This document shows positions 8,618 through 17,223 of a stretch of 64,000 nt of DNA, piece by piece. The position numbers were made by a program, and so were the translations under genes. Location of the stretch: the NCBI RefSeq assembly GCF_030159855.1, contig NZ_BSNG01000001.1:2666001-2730000 (forward strand), written 5' to 3'. Position 1 is the first letter of the stretch, and the number at the start of each line of letters is the position of its first letter. The notes beneath the pieces are model-generated. The model had not been told where the DNA came from. It saw only the letters and a list, made by a program, of their open reading frames with translations, and ran no database searches. This stretch comes from Devosia yakushimensis. Lineage in GTDB: Bacteria > Pseudomonadota > Alphaproteobacteria > Rhizobiales > Devosiaceae.

Positions 8618-9727
8618 ATGTCAGCGACGCCCATCATGGGCCAATGGCATTCAGGCGAGTTGGGGGAGCGTCCTTTGGGTGACCAGCGAGCAAGCGTTCT
8701 GAGTCCGGCGCCACGCGAAATGTGGTTGCGTCTCATGCATGCCGACCCCGAAGCCATGCCCTATCAGTCTCCCGCCTGGCTCGACAGCATCTGCGCAATG
8801 GGAGGGTATCGGGATGTCAGCCGCTTCTATGATTTTGGGGACGGCCGTCACTATGTGATGCCGCTGGTGGCGCGCAGCGGCCTGGCGTCCGTTCTCAACA
8901 CGGCGTCTTCGTTGCCGCCCGCCTGGGGCATTGGCGGTCTGATCGGCTCGGCCGCGCCTCATGTCGAGGAGCTCAGCGCCATCTTTGCCGATCTGCGGGA
9001 TCTGCCCTATCAGCGGATCAAGATCCGGCCCAATCCGCGTGATGGCGAACTCTGGGCGGCGGCAAAGCCCAATACGGTTCTCGCCGTTCCCCGCCTGGCC
9101 CATGTGCTCGATCTGGAGGGAGGCTTTGAGCATGTATGGACCAAGCGGTTCAGCGGCAATACACGCAATGCGGTGCGCAAGGCCGAAAAGCTCGGTGTCG
9201 TCACGCAAAGCGACAGTGCCGGAGCCTTGCTGCCGGTCTTTTATGAATTGCTGCAACGCTCCTTCGATCGCTGGGCGGCCAAGCAGAATGAGCCGCGCCT
9301 TCTGACGCGGCTGCGCGGGGGCATGCGTGATCCGATCGAGAAGTTCCAGACCATTATCGACAAGCTTGGCGAGGACTGCCGCATCTGGGCCGCCTGGGTC
9401 GATGGCAGACCGGCTGCTGCGATTTTCGTACTGCAACAGCACAACGTCAACGACGCACGCGGCGCCATGGATCGCGCTCTCGTCGGCTCCACGGGCGCCA
9501 ATGACCTGATTCAGAAACTCGCCATCGAGCACGCTGCCAATGCCGGCTGCCGCTACTACCATATGGGGGAAAGCGGCACGTCCTCATCGCTGGCCCTGTT
9601 CAAGGCCCGGTTCGGCGCCGCCCCCTATGCCTATGCGGAATACATCATCGAGAAACTGCCGATAACTCGCCTGGATGCCGGGCTGCGCGCCATGGTGAAG
9701 CGGGTCATCGGCTTCAGGGACAATTAG
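8618..9727 (+). CDS. FemAB/CelD-type (GNAT-fold) acyltransferase
   Basis: A 369-residue cytoplasmic protein of the BioF2/CelD-like acetyltransferase group (FemAB-related). Visible signs are an N-terminal half with MPLVARSGLASVL and PPAWGIGGLIG, the conserved KRFSGNTRNAVRKAEKLG helix and strand (about residues 185-205), and a C-terminal YYHMGESGTS plus LFKARFGA (about residues 315-335). Such proteins in exopolysaccharide loci are thought to acylate sugars of the repeat unit or a lipid precursor. I chose the ATG at 8618 over an upstream in-frame TTG at 8606. The gene is followed after 2 nt by the POTRA gene. The acyl donor and acceptor cannot be read from sequence. Confidence 0.82.
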   Translation: MSATPIMGQWHSGELGERPLGDQRASVLSPAPREMWLRLMHADPEAMPYQSPAWLDSICAMGGYRDVSRFYDFGDGRHYVMPLVARSGLASVLNTASSLPPAWGIGGLIGSAAPHVEELSAIFADLRDLPYQRIKIRPNPRDGELWAAAKPNTVLAVPRLAHVLDLEGGFEHVWTKRFSGNTRNAVRKAEKLGVVTQSDSAGALLPVFYELLQRSFDRWAAKQNEPRLLTRLRGGMRDPIEKFQTIIDKLGEDCRIWAAWVDGRPAAAIFVLQQHNVNDARGAMDRALVGSTGANDLIQKLAIEHAANAGCRYYHMGESGTSSSLALFKARFGAAPYAYAEYIIEKLPITRLDAGLRAMVKRVIGFRDN

Positions 9728-9729
9728 GG

Positions 9730-10716
9730 ATGCTGGCCCGTCTCGCTCTTGTCCTGATCTGGTTTGGCCTGCTGGCGCCGCAGGCCTGGGCGGAGCCGCG
9801 TATCGATATGCCGGCCGCGGTCACGCTCGGATTGCGGGCCGCGCTGCTTATGTCGTTGAACCTGCCGGCATTGACGGCCGATGAGGCTGCCATGGATCGC
9901 GAGACGAGGCGGTTGACCGAGCTGGTTCGTGCCCTTGGCTACCTCGACGGTAGCGTTGACATCGTGCGCCGCTCGGACGAGCAGGGCAGCGACGTGCTCG
10001 ATCTCGACATTCACGCCGGGCCTCTTTACCGCATCGGTTCGATCCAGGTTACTGGCCTGGATGGTGCCGCGCCCGCCACCTTGCAGGCAGGTATCCATGA
10101 CCTGATCGCTGGCACTGTCGGGGCGCCCGCGCGCGAGAATATCGTTTCCCAGCTGACAACCGACATGGTCTGGCGGGCCCGCTCCGCTGCCTTCGCCACG
10201 GCCGAGGCCGAGATTGCCGATCTTGTCACCGATCCCAGCGAAACGGTCGCCCTGACGATCCGCTTGACGCTGGGTGCGCCCGCCGAATTGGGCACGGTGA
10301 CCTTCGATAGCGGTGGCGCGCTCGATCCGGCAATGCTGAACGCCCTGGTGCCGTTTTCGCCTGGTGAGCCCTATAGTCCGGCAGCGCTCGAAGCGCTGGA
10401 CACGGCCCTGGCCGGACTGCCATTTATTCGCCAGAGCCGGATCGAGGTCCTACCGGCCATTGATGGCCGCGTCCCCCTCGCGGTCAGTATCAGGGCCCGC
10501 GCCAACCCGGCAACGCTGGAGCATAGCAAGCTCTTGGGCGTGGTGCTGCTGTCGGCCGCATTGCTGGCCCTTGGCTACCGCCAGGTAGTCGGCGCGATGG
10601 GTAGTTCCCCTCAGTCAAGGAGCATGCGACTGCTTGATGCCGCCATCGCGATGGTGCTGATCGGCGCCCTGGTCCTGGTCATCCAGCGTGCGCTCACCTT
10701 CGCCGCCTTTGCCTGA
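9730..10716 (+). CDS. POTRA-domain protein with C-terminal TM helices and no beta-barrel
   Basis: A 328-residue protein with a signal peptide (residues 1 to about 21, ending APQAWAEP). The body resembles the tandem POTRA domains of TamA/BamA: a first unit ending in GPLYRIGSIQVTGL (about residues 96-109) and a last unit with LGTVTFDSGG, GEPYSPAALEAL and LPFIRQSRIEV (about residues 183-235). In TamA a 16-stranded barrel follows. Here two hydrophobic helices follow instead, at about residues 264-285 and 300-322, and the protein ends. It should therefore sit in the inner membrane with its POTRA units in the periplasm. A scaffold or chaperone role in polymer export is an inference. The family call is from motif reading only. 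Confidence 0.68.
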   Translation: MLARLALVLIWFGLLAPQAWAEPRIDMPAAVTLGLRAALLMSLNLPALTADEAAMDRETRRLTELVRALGYLDGSVDIVRRSDEQGSDVLDLDIHAGPLYRIGSIQVTGLDGAAPATLQAGIHDLIAGTVGAPARENIVSQLTTDMVWRARSAAFATAEAEIADLVTDPSETVALTIRLTLGAPAELGTVTFDSGGALDPAMLNALVPFSPGEPYSPAALEALDTALAGLPFIRQSRIEVLPAIDGRVPLAVSIRARANPATLEHSKLLGVVLLSAALLALGYRQVVGAMGSSPQSRSMRLLDAAIAMVLIGALVLVIQRALTFAAFA

Positions 10717-10748
10717 ATGGGCGCTATGATAGAATTGCCGCGGCGCAG

Positions 10749-11072
10749 CTATTTCGAACGTGCGGTAATCCGGCTGGGGGCCGTCGGCTTGTCGTCGCCG
10801 GCCTGATCCTCGGCTGCCAGCCCACGCTGAATGGTGGCGACCAGCAAATCCCGGCGCTGTGGATCGCGAACGGACTGGGTCTGCTTGATCAGGGCGTCGA
10901 TACTGCCCTGCAAGACCTGCAATCTGGCTGTCAGCCTGCTCAACTCCGCATCGTTTGGGCCAGAGCCGGCCGATGCTTTGCGGGCCCCGTCCAGTTCGCG
11001 GCTGACCTCATCCCACTCCGCCATCAGCCTTTGCCACTCGGCAAGTGCCGTATCGTCCAGACGTGCCCTCAT
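10749..11072 (-). CDS. Small charged helical protein, unknown function
   Basis: A protein of 107 residues with heptad-like leucine spacing (LARLDD...EWQRLMAEWDEVSREL and LTARLQVLQGSIDALI), so probably two antiparallel helices or a coiled coil. It has no signal peptide. I chose the ATG at 11072 because GGAGA lies just upstream; ATGs at 11084 and 11099 are alternatives. The overlapping plus-strand frame has poorer composition. The gene is convergent with the POTRA gene. It is not a family I recognise. Confidence 0.5.
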   Translation of the reverse strand: MRARLDDTALAEWQRLMAEWDEVSRELDGARKASAGSGPNDAELSRLTARLQVLQGSIDALIKQTQSVRDPQRRDLLVATIQRGLAAEDQAGDDKPTAPSRITARSK

Positions 11073-11099
11073 CGAGTTCTCCATGCAGCCGAGCCACAA

Positions 11100-11625
11100 C
11101 CAGGACCTCGGCCGGACAGCAAAGGTTCAGGTGATATCGACGATATGCTGAACTTCCTGACAACTCATTGCTAGCCCGGCAGTCTCAATCCGATGTGATC
11201 CCAAATGGAACCGGCAATCGTCTTACGAGAACTGGAGCATTGCAGTCGGCCAGAGCGCTGCCTGCTAGGTCGGAATATTACTCGCGATTGGAAAGTAGAG
11301 CAGGAATTGATGACATTATGATGGCAGTTAAAATATCGTTATGCCTTTGCATTGATTTAGAAATTTTATGCAATTACCACCCTCATTTTAGAGTGACTTT
11401 ACAAGGCCAGTGCCAAAGATTAAGACTTAGTTAATAAGATAATCAATTCAAATAGAAAAAGAGATTGTCAGAAATACTGACACGATAGTTGGCGGCAAGA
11501 CAAATATTAATCTTTGAATTATCGATGATCATTCTGGGTATGAAGCAAGTTTCTGCGAGATTTTCACGCGGATAATTTTTTCATTTATTCGGGTAATCGT
11601 CGCCGCTGGAGGGGGTTGGTTACGC
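11100..11625. promoter_or_regulatory. A+T-rich regulatory island with a perfect inverted repeat
   Basis: This gene-free stretch upstream of the glycosyltransferase operon is much richer in A+T than its surroundings, mainly at 11280-11600. It holds a perfect inverted repeat, TGTCAG-AAATA-CTGACA, at 11466-11482, about 145 nt before the start codon at 11626. The geometry fits a dimeric repressor or activator site. A short open frame at 11168-11434 has no convincing start or composition and is left out. A leader RNA cannot be excluded. Confidence 0.45.
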
Positions 11626-12471
11626 ATGAGCGCAATACCATTTGGTGCATCTGCCATCGGGATGGGCAGGGAGGAAGCCAGCCGAACGGGAAGAAATTTC
11701 TTATCACCCGGTGGAACACCCAGTGTCAGCGTCGTAATCCCGGCCATGAATGAAGAGCAGAACCTGCCTTATGTCTTGCCGCGCATCCCATCCTGGGTGG
11801 GTGAAATCGTCCTGGTCGATGGTAATTCGCGTGATGCGACGGTCGATGTCGCCCGTCGCCTTGTACCCGACATCATCGTGGTCAATCAGGACAGGCCCGG
11901 CAAGGGCGCAGCGTTGCGCTGCGGGTTTGCCGCCGCCAAGGGCGACATTATCGTTATGCTCGATGCCGATGGGTCCACCGATCCGGCCGAAATCCCGGCC
12001 TTTGTGGGGGCGTTGCTATCGGGCGCGGACTTCGTCAAGGGGTCCCGGTTTCTGCAGGGCGGCGGTACCGATGATATGGAATGGTATCGCCGCTTCGGCA
12101 ATTGGGGCTTCGTCAAGCTCGTAACCATGCGCTTCGGCGGGCAGTTCACCGACCTGTGCTACGGTTACAATGCCTTCTGGCGCGATGTGCTGCAAAACAT
12201 GTCCATCGAGAAGGATGACGGTTTCGAAATCGAAACCAGCATGAATGTGCAGGCGCTGCGCGCCAAATTGAAAGTTATCGAGGTTGCCAGCCGGGAACAT
12301 CGCCGCGTGCACGGCAAAAGCAATTTGCGCAGCATTCCCGATGGCTGGCGGGTGCTCTCCAAGATCATGAGCCTTGGCGTGTCCGAGCCTGCGCCGCAAG
12401 CAGCGGCGCGATCGAGCCATGGCATGGGTGATGTCGGGCTGGCGCGGCGACGCTTCGGAGCGTCCGAATAG
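11626..12471 (+). CDS. Family 2 glycosyltransferase (DPM1-like)
   Basis: A 281-residue cytosolic enzyme with the GT-A fold: SVVIPAMNEEQNL (about residues 35-47), nucleotide-sugar contacts IVLVDGNSRDAT, the DADGSTDP metal-binding motif (about residues 109-116) and a downstream WYRRFGNWGFVKL. This set matches dolichol-phosphate-mannose-synthase-like GT2 enzymes, which move a sugar from a nucleotide donor to a polyprenyl phosphate or growing glycan. GGAGGGGG precedes the start. It opens the plus-strand operon that continues with a double glycosyltransferase, a deacetylase and two Sel1 proteins. Donor and acceptor are unknown. Confidence 0.9.
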   Translation: MSAIPFGASAIGMGREEASRTGRNFLSPGGTPSVSVVIPAMNEEQNLPYVLPRIPSWVGEIVLVDGNSRDATVDVARRLVPDIIVVNQDRPGKGAALRCGFAAAKGDIIVMLDADGSTDPAEIPAFVGALLSGADFVKGSRFLQGGGTDDMEWYRRFGNWGFVKLVTMRFGGQFTDLCYGYNAFWRDVLQNMSIEKDDGFEIETSMNVQALRAKLKVIEVASREHRRVHGKSNLRSIPDGWRVLSKIMSLGVSEPAPQAAARSSHGMGDVGLARRRFGASE

Positions 12472-12482
12472 GCGGTGCTCTC

Positions 12483-14696
12483 ATGTCCGAGCCTGTCGCC
12501 GTTTCCGCCATTGTCTGTTCCCACTCCAGTGGGCGCGCCGGCATGTTGCGGGCCGCGCTGGACTCGCTGCGAGCCCAATCGGCACAGCCCTGCGAGATTA
12601 TTGCCGTCATCGATCACAATGACAGTCTGCTGGCGACGATAGCCGCCCAGTTCCCCGATATCCGCGTCCTGGCCAATAGCGGGCAGCAGGGACTTTCCGA
12701 TGCGCGCAATACCGGCATAGCAGCGGCGCAAGGCGAGGTCGTAGCCTTTATCGACGACGATGCCCTGGCCGATCCCGACTGGCTGAAGCGGCTCTGCCGC
12801 CATTATGCCGACCCTCATGTCATGGCCGTCGGTGGGCATATCGTGCCGATTTGGCCCCGGGGGCGGCCGACCTGGTTTGCTGAGGAGTTCGACTGGGTGG
12901 TCGGCTGCAGCTATCGCGGTCAGCCCGCCGTGCTCGGCGATATCCGCAATCTGATTGGCTGCAACATGTCGTTTCGGCGAGCGATCTTCGCGCGGATCGG
13001 GGGGTTCTCGGTCGATCTGGGCAGGGCCGGCAATGATGCGGCGGGCTGCGAGGAAACCGAATTGTGCATTCGCGCGCGCCAAGCCTTTCCACGCTCGCGT
13101 ATTCTCCATGATCCGGAAGCGCGGGTATCGCATATCCTGGCGGAAGCACGAACCAGTCGGGCCTATTTTCATACCCGCTGCCGCGCCGAGGGGCGTTCCA
13201 AGGCCCTGGTCGTGGACAAGGCCGGAACAGAGGACGGGCTCTCCAGCGAACGAGCCTATGTGACTCAAGTCCTGCCCAGGGGTGTGCTGCGCGGCCTGGC
13301 CGACCTGGTTCTGCGTCGTGACCCCTCGGGACCGAGGCGAGCCTGGACGATCCTGACCGGCCTTGCCCTGGTCTCAGGCAGCTATATGGCCGCGCACCGA
13401 CGCCGCACCGGCAGCCCGCCGACGCCGGCTGACTTTCTGCCAATCCGGATCATGGATGTGGAACTGTCCCGACCGGTGCCGGCCATTGATGCCGTTGACG
13501 CTGATGGGACGCCATTGGGCGGCGTCTTCGCACTGGTTCGAGACCAGGGCCGTCCGGTCGATGTCGTGGAATTCCCGCTTTATGGCGAGACGATCACAGC
13601 CGAGCGCGCCGGAACGCTGTTTGCTACCGGCACTCATGCTGCGGCGCCGGCTTCGACCGGCGCGATCGAAACCTTGCCCTTCGCCAGGGTCATTATCGCC
13701 ACTCGCAATCGAACCGACGCATTGTCGCGATGTCTGGATTCCCTGCTGGTTCAGAATTACCCCGGTTATGAAATTGTGGTGGTGGACAACGCGCCCTCGA
13801 CCAGCACCACAAGAGACCTGATCGCCCGGCGCTACGGACCGGGCGGTCGGGTCAATTACCTGCTGGAAAGCCGCCCCGGCCTTGGCCATGCCCATAATCG
13901 CGGCCTGGCCGATCTCACCGCCCCGATCGTCGCCTTCACCGATGACGATGTAATCGTGGACCCGCAGTGGCTTGGTGCCATTGCCGCCAATTTCGCCCGG
14001 GACACGCAGGTCGGTTGTGTCACCGGACTGATCCTGCCCGCCGAACTCGACACAAGGGCCCAGTATTGGACCGAGCGGCATGGCGGTTTTGGCAAGGGCT
14101 TCGCACGCCGCTGTTTCGACCTGGCGGAAAACCGGCCGCGGGATATTCTCTTCCCCTATGCGGCCGGGTCGTTCGGCTCTGGCGCCAATATGGCGTTCAG
14201 CCGCACGGCGCTCGAGCGCATTGGTGGCTTCGACTCGGCCCTGGGCGCGGGAACGCTCGCTAAGGGCGGCGACGATCTGGCGGCCTTCTCCTCCGTGGTG
14301 AAAGCCGGCTTCCGGCTGGTCTACGAGCCGGGCGCCATTGTCTGGCATCATCACCGGCGCGACGATCAGGGCATGCGCAACCAGGCCTATGGCTATGGGG
14401 TGGGGCTGGGTGCCTATCTCACCAAGACCCTGGTGGACGATCCCCCGGCTGTGCTGCATTTCGCGCGCGCCCTGCCCCAGGCCGCCACCCATCTGCTCAG
14501 CCCCCATTCCGGCAAGAACAGCCGACTTCCACCGGACTATCCCCGCGATCTGCAGTGGCGGGAACGGCTGGGCATGCTGGCGGGGGTAAGGGCCTATTTC
14601 CGCAGCCGCTCTTCCTTGCGCCGCTACAACAGGGAAATTGCATCGCCTCCCGCGCCCACTGCCGGTCCCTCCCACATCATTGGCGGCCAGCCATGA
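12483..14696 (+). CDS. Tandem double GT2 glycosyltransferase
   Basis: A 737-residue protein made of two complete GT2 (GT-A) domains. The first (about residues 5-300) has AIVCSHSSGRAGML, the DDD metal motif in FIDDDALADPDW and an acceptor-site EETELCIRARQ. The second (about residues 395-700) has VIIATRNRTDALSRCLDSL, FTDDDVIVDPQW and GGDDLAAFSSV. A linker of about 90 residues joins them. Two active sites in one chain can add two sugars in sequence, as in bifunctional synthases. The gene follows the first GT2 gene after 11 nt and overlaps the deacetylase gene by 4 nt. It has no membrane segment, so it acts in the cytosol or at the inner face of the membrane. Confidence 0.9.
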   Translation: MSEPVAVSAIVCSHSSGRAGMLRAALDSLRAQSAQPCEIIAVIDHNDSLLATIAAQFPDIRVLANSGQQGLSDARNTGIAAAQGEVVAFIDDDALADPDWLKRLCRHYADPHVMAVGGHIVPIWPRGRPTWFAEEFDWVVGCSYRGQPAVLGDIRNLIGCNMSFRRAIFARIGGFSVDLGRAGNDAAGCEETELCIRARQAFPRSRILHDPEARVSHILAEARTSRAYFHTRCRAEGRSKALVVDKAGTEDGLSSERAYVTQVLPRGVLRGLADLVLRRDPSGPRRAWTILTGLALVSGSYMAAHRRRTGSPPTPADFLPIRIMDVELSRPVPAIDAVDADGTPLGGVFALVRDQGRPVDVVEFPLYGETITAERAGTLFATGTHAAAPASTGAIETLPFARVIIATRNRTDALSRCLDSLLVQNYPGYEIVVVDNAPSTSTTRDLIARRYGPGGRVNYLLESRPGLGHAHNRGLADLTAPIVAFTDDDVIVDPQWLGAIAANFARDTQVGCVTGLILPAELDTRAQYWTERHGGFGKGFARRCFDLAENRPRDILFPYAAGSFGSGANMAFSRTALERIGGFDSALGAGTLAKGGDDLAAFSSVVKAGFRLVYEPGAIVWHHHRRDDQGMRNQAYGYGVGLGAYLTKTLVDDPPAVLHFARALPQAATHLLSPHSGKNSRLPPDYPRDLQWRERLGMLAGVRAYFRSRSSLRRYNREIASPPAPTAGPSHIIGGQP

Positions 14697-15514
14697 GCCC
14701 GGTGCCGATCCTGATGTATCACAGCATCGACAATCTGGGCGCCGCGCCCTATCGGCGCTGGGTCGTGTCGCCAGAGCGGTTTAGACGCCAGATGGCGGTG
14801 CTTGCCGCCGGTCGTTATTGGCCATTGACGATGCAAGAGCTGGCTGAGTGCCTGGCGCGTCATCGCCCGCTGCCCCCGCGCAGCATCGCCATTACCTTCG
14901 ACGACGGTCTCGGCGATTTCGCCTGCAATGCGCTGCCCGTCCTTGAGCATTTTGGCTACAAGGCAACCCTTTTCGTGGTCGCTGGCCGGGTCGGGAAAAC
15001 CGCCGACTGGCTCGAACCATTGGGCGAGGGCCAGCGCCCCATGCTGGATTGGGCCACGTTGCGCGACCTGGCGGCGCGCGGCATTGAGATCGGCGCCCAT
15101 ACCATGAGCCATCCTCAGCTCGATATCCTGCCCCCTGCGCTGGCCAGGCAGGAAATTTTCGAGAGCAAAGCCGTGCTGGAGGGGGCACTAGCGCATCCGA
15201 TCAGAGCCTTCGCCTATCCGCATGGCTATGCCAGCCCGGCCATCCGCGGCCTGGTGGCGGCGGCTGGGTTCAATACTGCCTGCCGCGTGCGGCATGCGCT
15301 GAGCGCCACCAGCGAGAATCGTTTCGCGCTGTCCCGCATCATCATGACCGAGGATGTCAGTGATGCTGGCCTAGCCACCCTGCTGGAGGGGCATGGCCTG
15401 CCGGTGGCGCCACCCGTGGATCGGCTGGTATCCTCCGGCTGGCGCTGGATCCGGCGCGTCGATCGTGCAATCCGGCCCGCCGTCGGGCCCGCATGGCGGC
15501 GGGGGGTGTCATGA
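14693..15514 (+). CDS. Polysaccharide deacetylase (NodB homology domain)
   Basis: A 273-residue protein starting at the ATG that overlaps the preceding stop codon. It has the CE4 motifs: YHSI near the N-terminus, ITFDDGL with the catalytic DD pair (about residues 65-71), IGAHTMSHPQLD (metal-binding H-x3-H, about residues 131-142) and FAYPHGY (about residues 173-179). CE4 enzymes remove N- or O-acetyl groups from GlcNAc polymers, lipid-linked sugars or xylan. No signal peptide is evident, so it may act on a cytosolic lipid-linked intermediate. Together with the acyltransferase at 8618, it suggests that acyl decoration of this polymer is adjusted. Confidence 0.9.
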   Translation: MSPVPILMYHSIDNLGAAPYRRWVVSPERFRRQMAVLAAGRYWPLTMQELAECLARHRPLPPRSIAITFDDGLGDFACNALPVLEHFGYKATLFVVAGRVGKTADWLEPLGEGQRPMLDWATLRDLAARGIEIGAHTMSHPQLDILPPALARQEIFESKAVLEGALAHPIRAFAYPHGYASPAIRGLVAAAGFNTACRVRHALSATSENRFALSRIIMTEDVSDAGLATLLEGHGLPVAPPVDRLVSSGWRWIRRVDRAIRPAVGPAWRRGVS

Positions 15515-17223
15515 GCCCCGGCCTGAACGCACAGCGGCTCTCCCTGATCCGCGCCGCCCTCACCTATTTCGCCTTGATGGCCGCCCACGCCACCGCATCG
15601 GCCGCCGAACTTCCCCCGCTATCTCCGCAAGACGTTGAAATGGTCGAACGCCTGCAATTGTCCGGTTCAATCGGCACTGCCCTGCTGCAATTGGGCGATC
15701 TTTATCGGGATGGCGAAATCACCGCCGCCGACGGGCAGCGCGCATTGGGCTATTATATGCGCATGGCTGGTTCCGCCGATCCCTCGGCGATCACGGCCGT
15801 GCTGCCGGCCAATGGCTTCATTCGTGAAAATGGCAGGGCCGAGGCCAATGGCCAAGCGGCGGCCGAAATTTATACCGAGGCACTCTCGGTTGGGCAGGCC
15901 GATGCGCTGCTGCGGCTGGGCGACCTCTATAGTGACGGCGATGTGGTGCCGCAGAACCTGCCCGCAGCATTCGACTATTACTGGCAGGCGGCAAGCTCGG
16001 GCAGCGACACGGGCAAGTTGCGGATCGGGGAAATGCTCATCACCGGGTCGGGGGCGGACCGGGATGTCGTGACCGGTCTGGCGCTGGTGCAGGAAGTGGC
16101 GCATGCGGGCAATCCCAATGGATTGATCGTGCTCGGCGACCTGCTGGTTGATGGCCGGCTGGGGGCGACGGATGCAGCTGCCGCCATTGCCAATTATGAA
16201 CAGGCTGGGGATCTGGGGCGTTCGGATGCGTGGGTGCGGCTGGGCGATCTGTTTCGCAACGGCAACGGCATAGCCAAAGATCCGGCGCGGGCGCTCGGTT
16301 ACTATCGGCGCGCCATGGATGCGGGCAATCTTGCCGGCACGTTGCGCTTTGGCGAACTGCTGATCCGGGGCGAGGGCATCTCCACCGATATCCCGCGCGG
16401 TCTGCAGCTCATCAACGCCGCCGCCCAAGACAATAATGTCGACGCCTTCACCCTACTTGGCGACATCTATAGCGGCCAGGCGGGTACTGCCTTGCCGGTG
16501 GATTTCGCGCTGGCCTTTCAGCACTACCAGCGCGCCATGGATGCCGGCAGCGACAGTGCCAAGCTGCGGCTCGGAGAAATGATGGCGCGCGGCCAGGGCG
16601 TTGCTCAGGACCGGGCGCGTGGCCTGCACCTGCTTGGAGAGGTTGCCGCGGCGGGAAATGTGCGCGCCTATCTCACGCTAGCCGATATCCAGCTCGACGC
16701 GGCCGCCGGGCCAATCGACGTGCCCGCGGCGATCGCTGCCCTCGAGCATGCCGGCGATCTGGGCGATCCGGTCGCCTTGCTGCGCCTGGGCGACCTGATG
16801 AGCAATGGACAGCTCGTCGCCGCCGAACCTGCAAAGGCTCTCGAATTCTATCGCGGTGCCATGGCCGCAGGCAGTCAGACCGCTCAGCTTCGAGTGGGGG
16901 AAATGTTGGCCCGGGGCGAGGGGGCGCCGAAGGATTTTGCCGGCGGCACCGCACTGGTGCGCCAGATCGCCATGGGCGGTAACGCTTCGGGCTATCTGCT
17001 CCTGGGCGATCTGCTGGCTGGCGCGGTGGAGCCTGACGGAGCCACTGCCGTGGCTGCCTATGAACAGGCCGCAACCCTGGGGCGGAAGGATGCGCTGCTG
17101 CGTCTGGGCGATCTCTACCGGGACGGAAAGATCGTGGCGCGGGACGGACAGCGGGCCGTCGCCTATTATCTGGAGGCCGCGGCGGCGGGGCCGACGCCTT
17201 CGTTGCCGGAGGCCGGCCGGTGA
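15511..17223 (+). CDS. Exported Sel1-like repeat (SLR) protein
   Basis: A 570-residue protein with a signal peptide (hydrophobic run LIRAALTYFALMAAHATASA, cut near residue 32). The rest is a solenoid of about 36-residue Sel1-like repeats, each with a core like LRLGDLYxDG and a second helix with AxxYYxxA; more than a dozen units can be traced. The start overlaps the deacetylase stop (ATGA). SLR solenoids in polysaccharide secretion, such as AlgK in alginate export, act as periplasmic or outer-membrane-linked scaffolds. No lipobox cysteine is visible, so it is probably periplasmic. Confidence 0.88.
   Translation: MSPGLNAQRLSLIRAALTYFALMAAHATASAAELPPLSPQDVEMVERLQLSGSIGTALLQLGDLYRDGEITAADGQRALGYYMRMAGSADPSAITAVLPANGFIRENGRAEANGQAAAEIYTEALSVGQADALLRLGDLYSDGDVVPQNLPAAFDYYWQAASSGSDTGKLRIGEMLITGSGADRDVVTGLALVQEVAHAGNPNGLIVLGDLLVDGRLGATDAAAAIANYEQAGDLGRSDAWVRLGDLFRNGNGIAKDPARALGYYRRAMDAGNLAGTLRFGELLIRGEGISTDIPRGLQLINAAAQDNNVDAFTLLGDIYSGQAGTALPVDFALAFQHYQRAMDAGSDSAKLRLGEMMARGQGVAQDRARGLHLLGEVAAAGNVRAYLTLADIQLDAAAGPIDVPAAIAALEHAGDLGDPVALLRLGDLMSNGQLVAAEPAKALEFYRGAMAAGSQTAQLRVGEMLARGEGAPKDFAGGTALVRQIAMGGNASGYLLLGDLLAGAVEPDGATAVAAYEQAATLGRKDALLRLGDLYRDGKIVARDGQRAVAYYLEAAAAGPTPSLPEAGR

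Noticed and set aside
11168..11434. 88-residue frame in the A+T-rich island
   Set aside because: It lacks a good ribosome binding site, crosses an abrupt GC shift and has no recognisable pattern.
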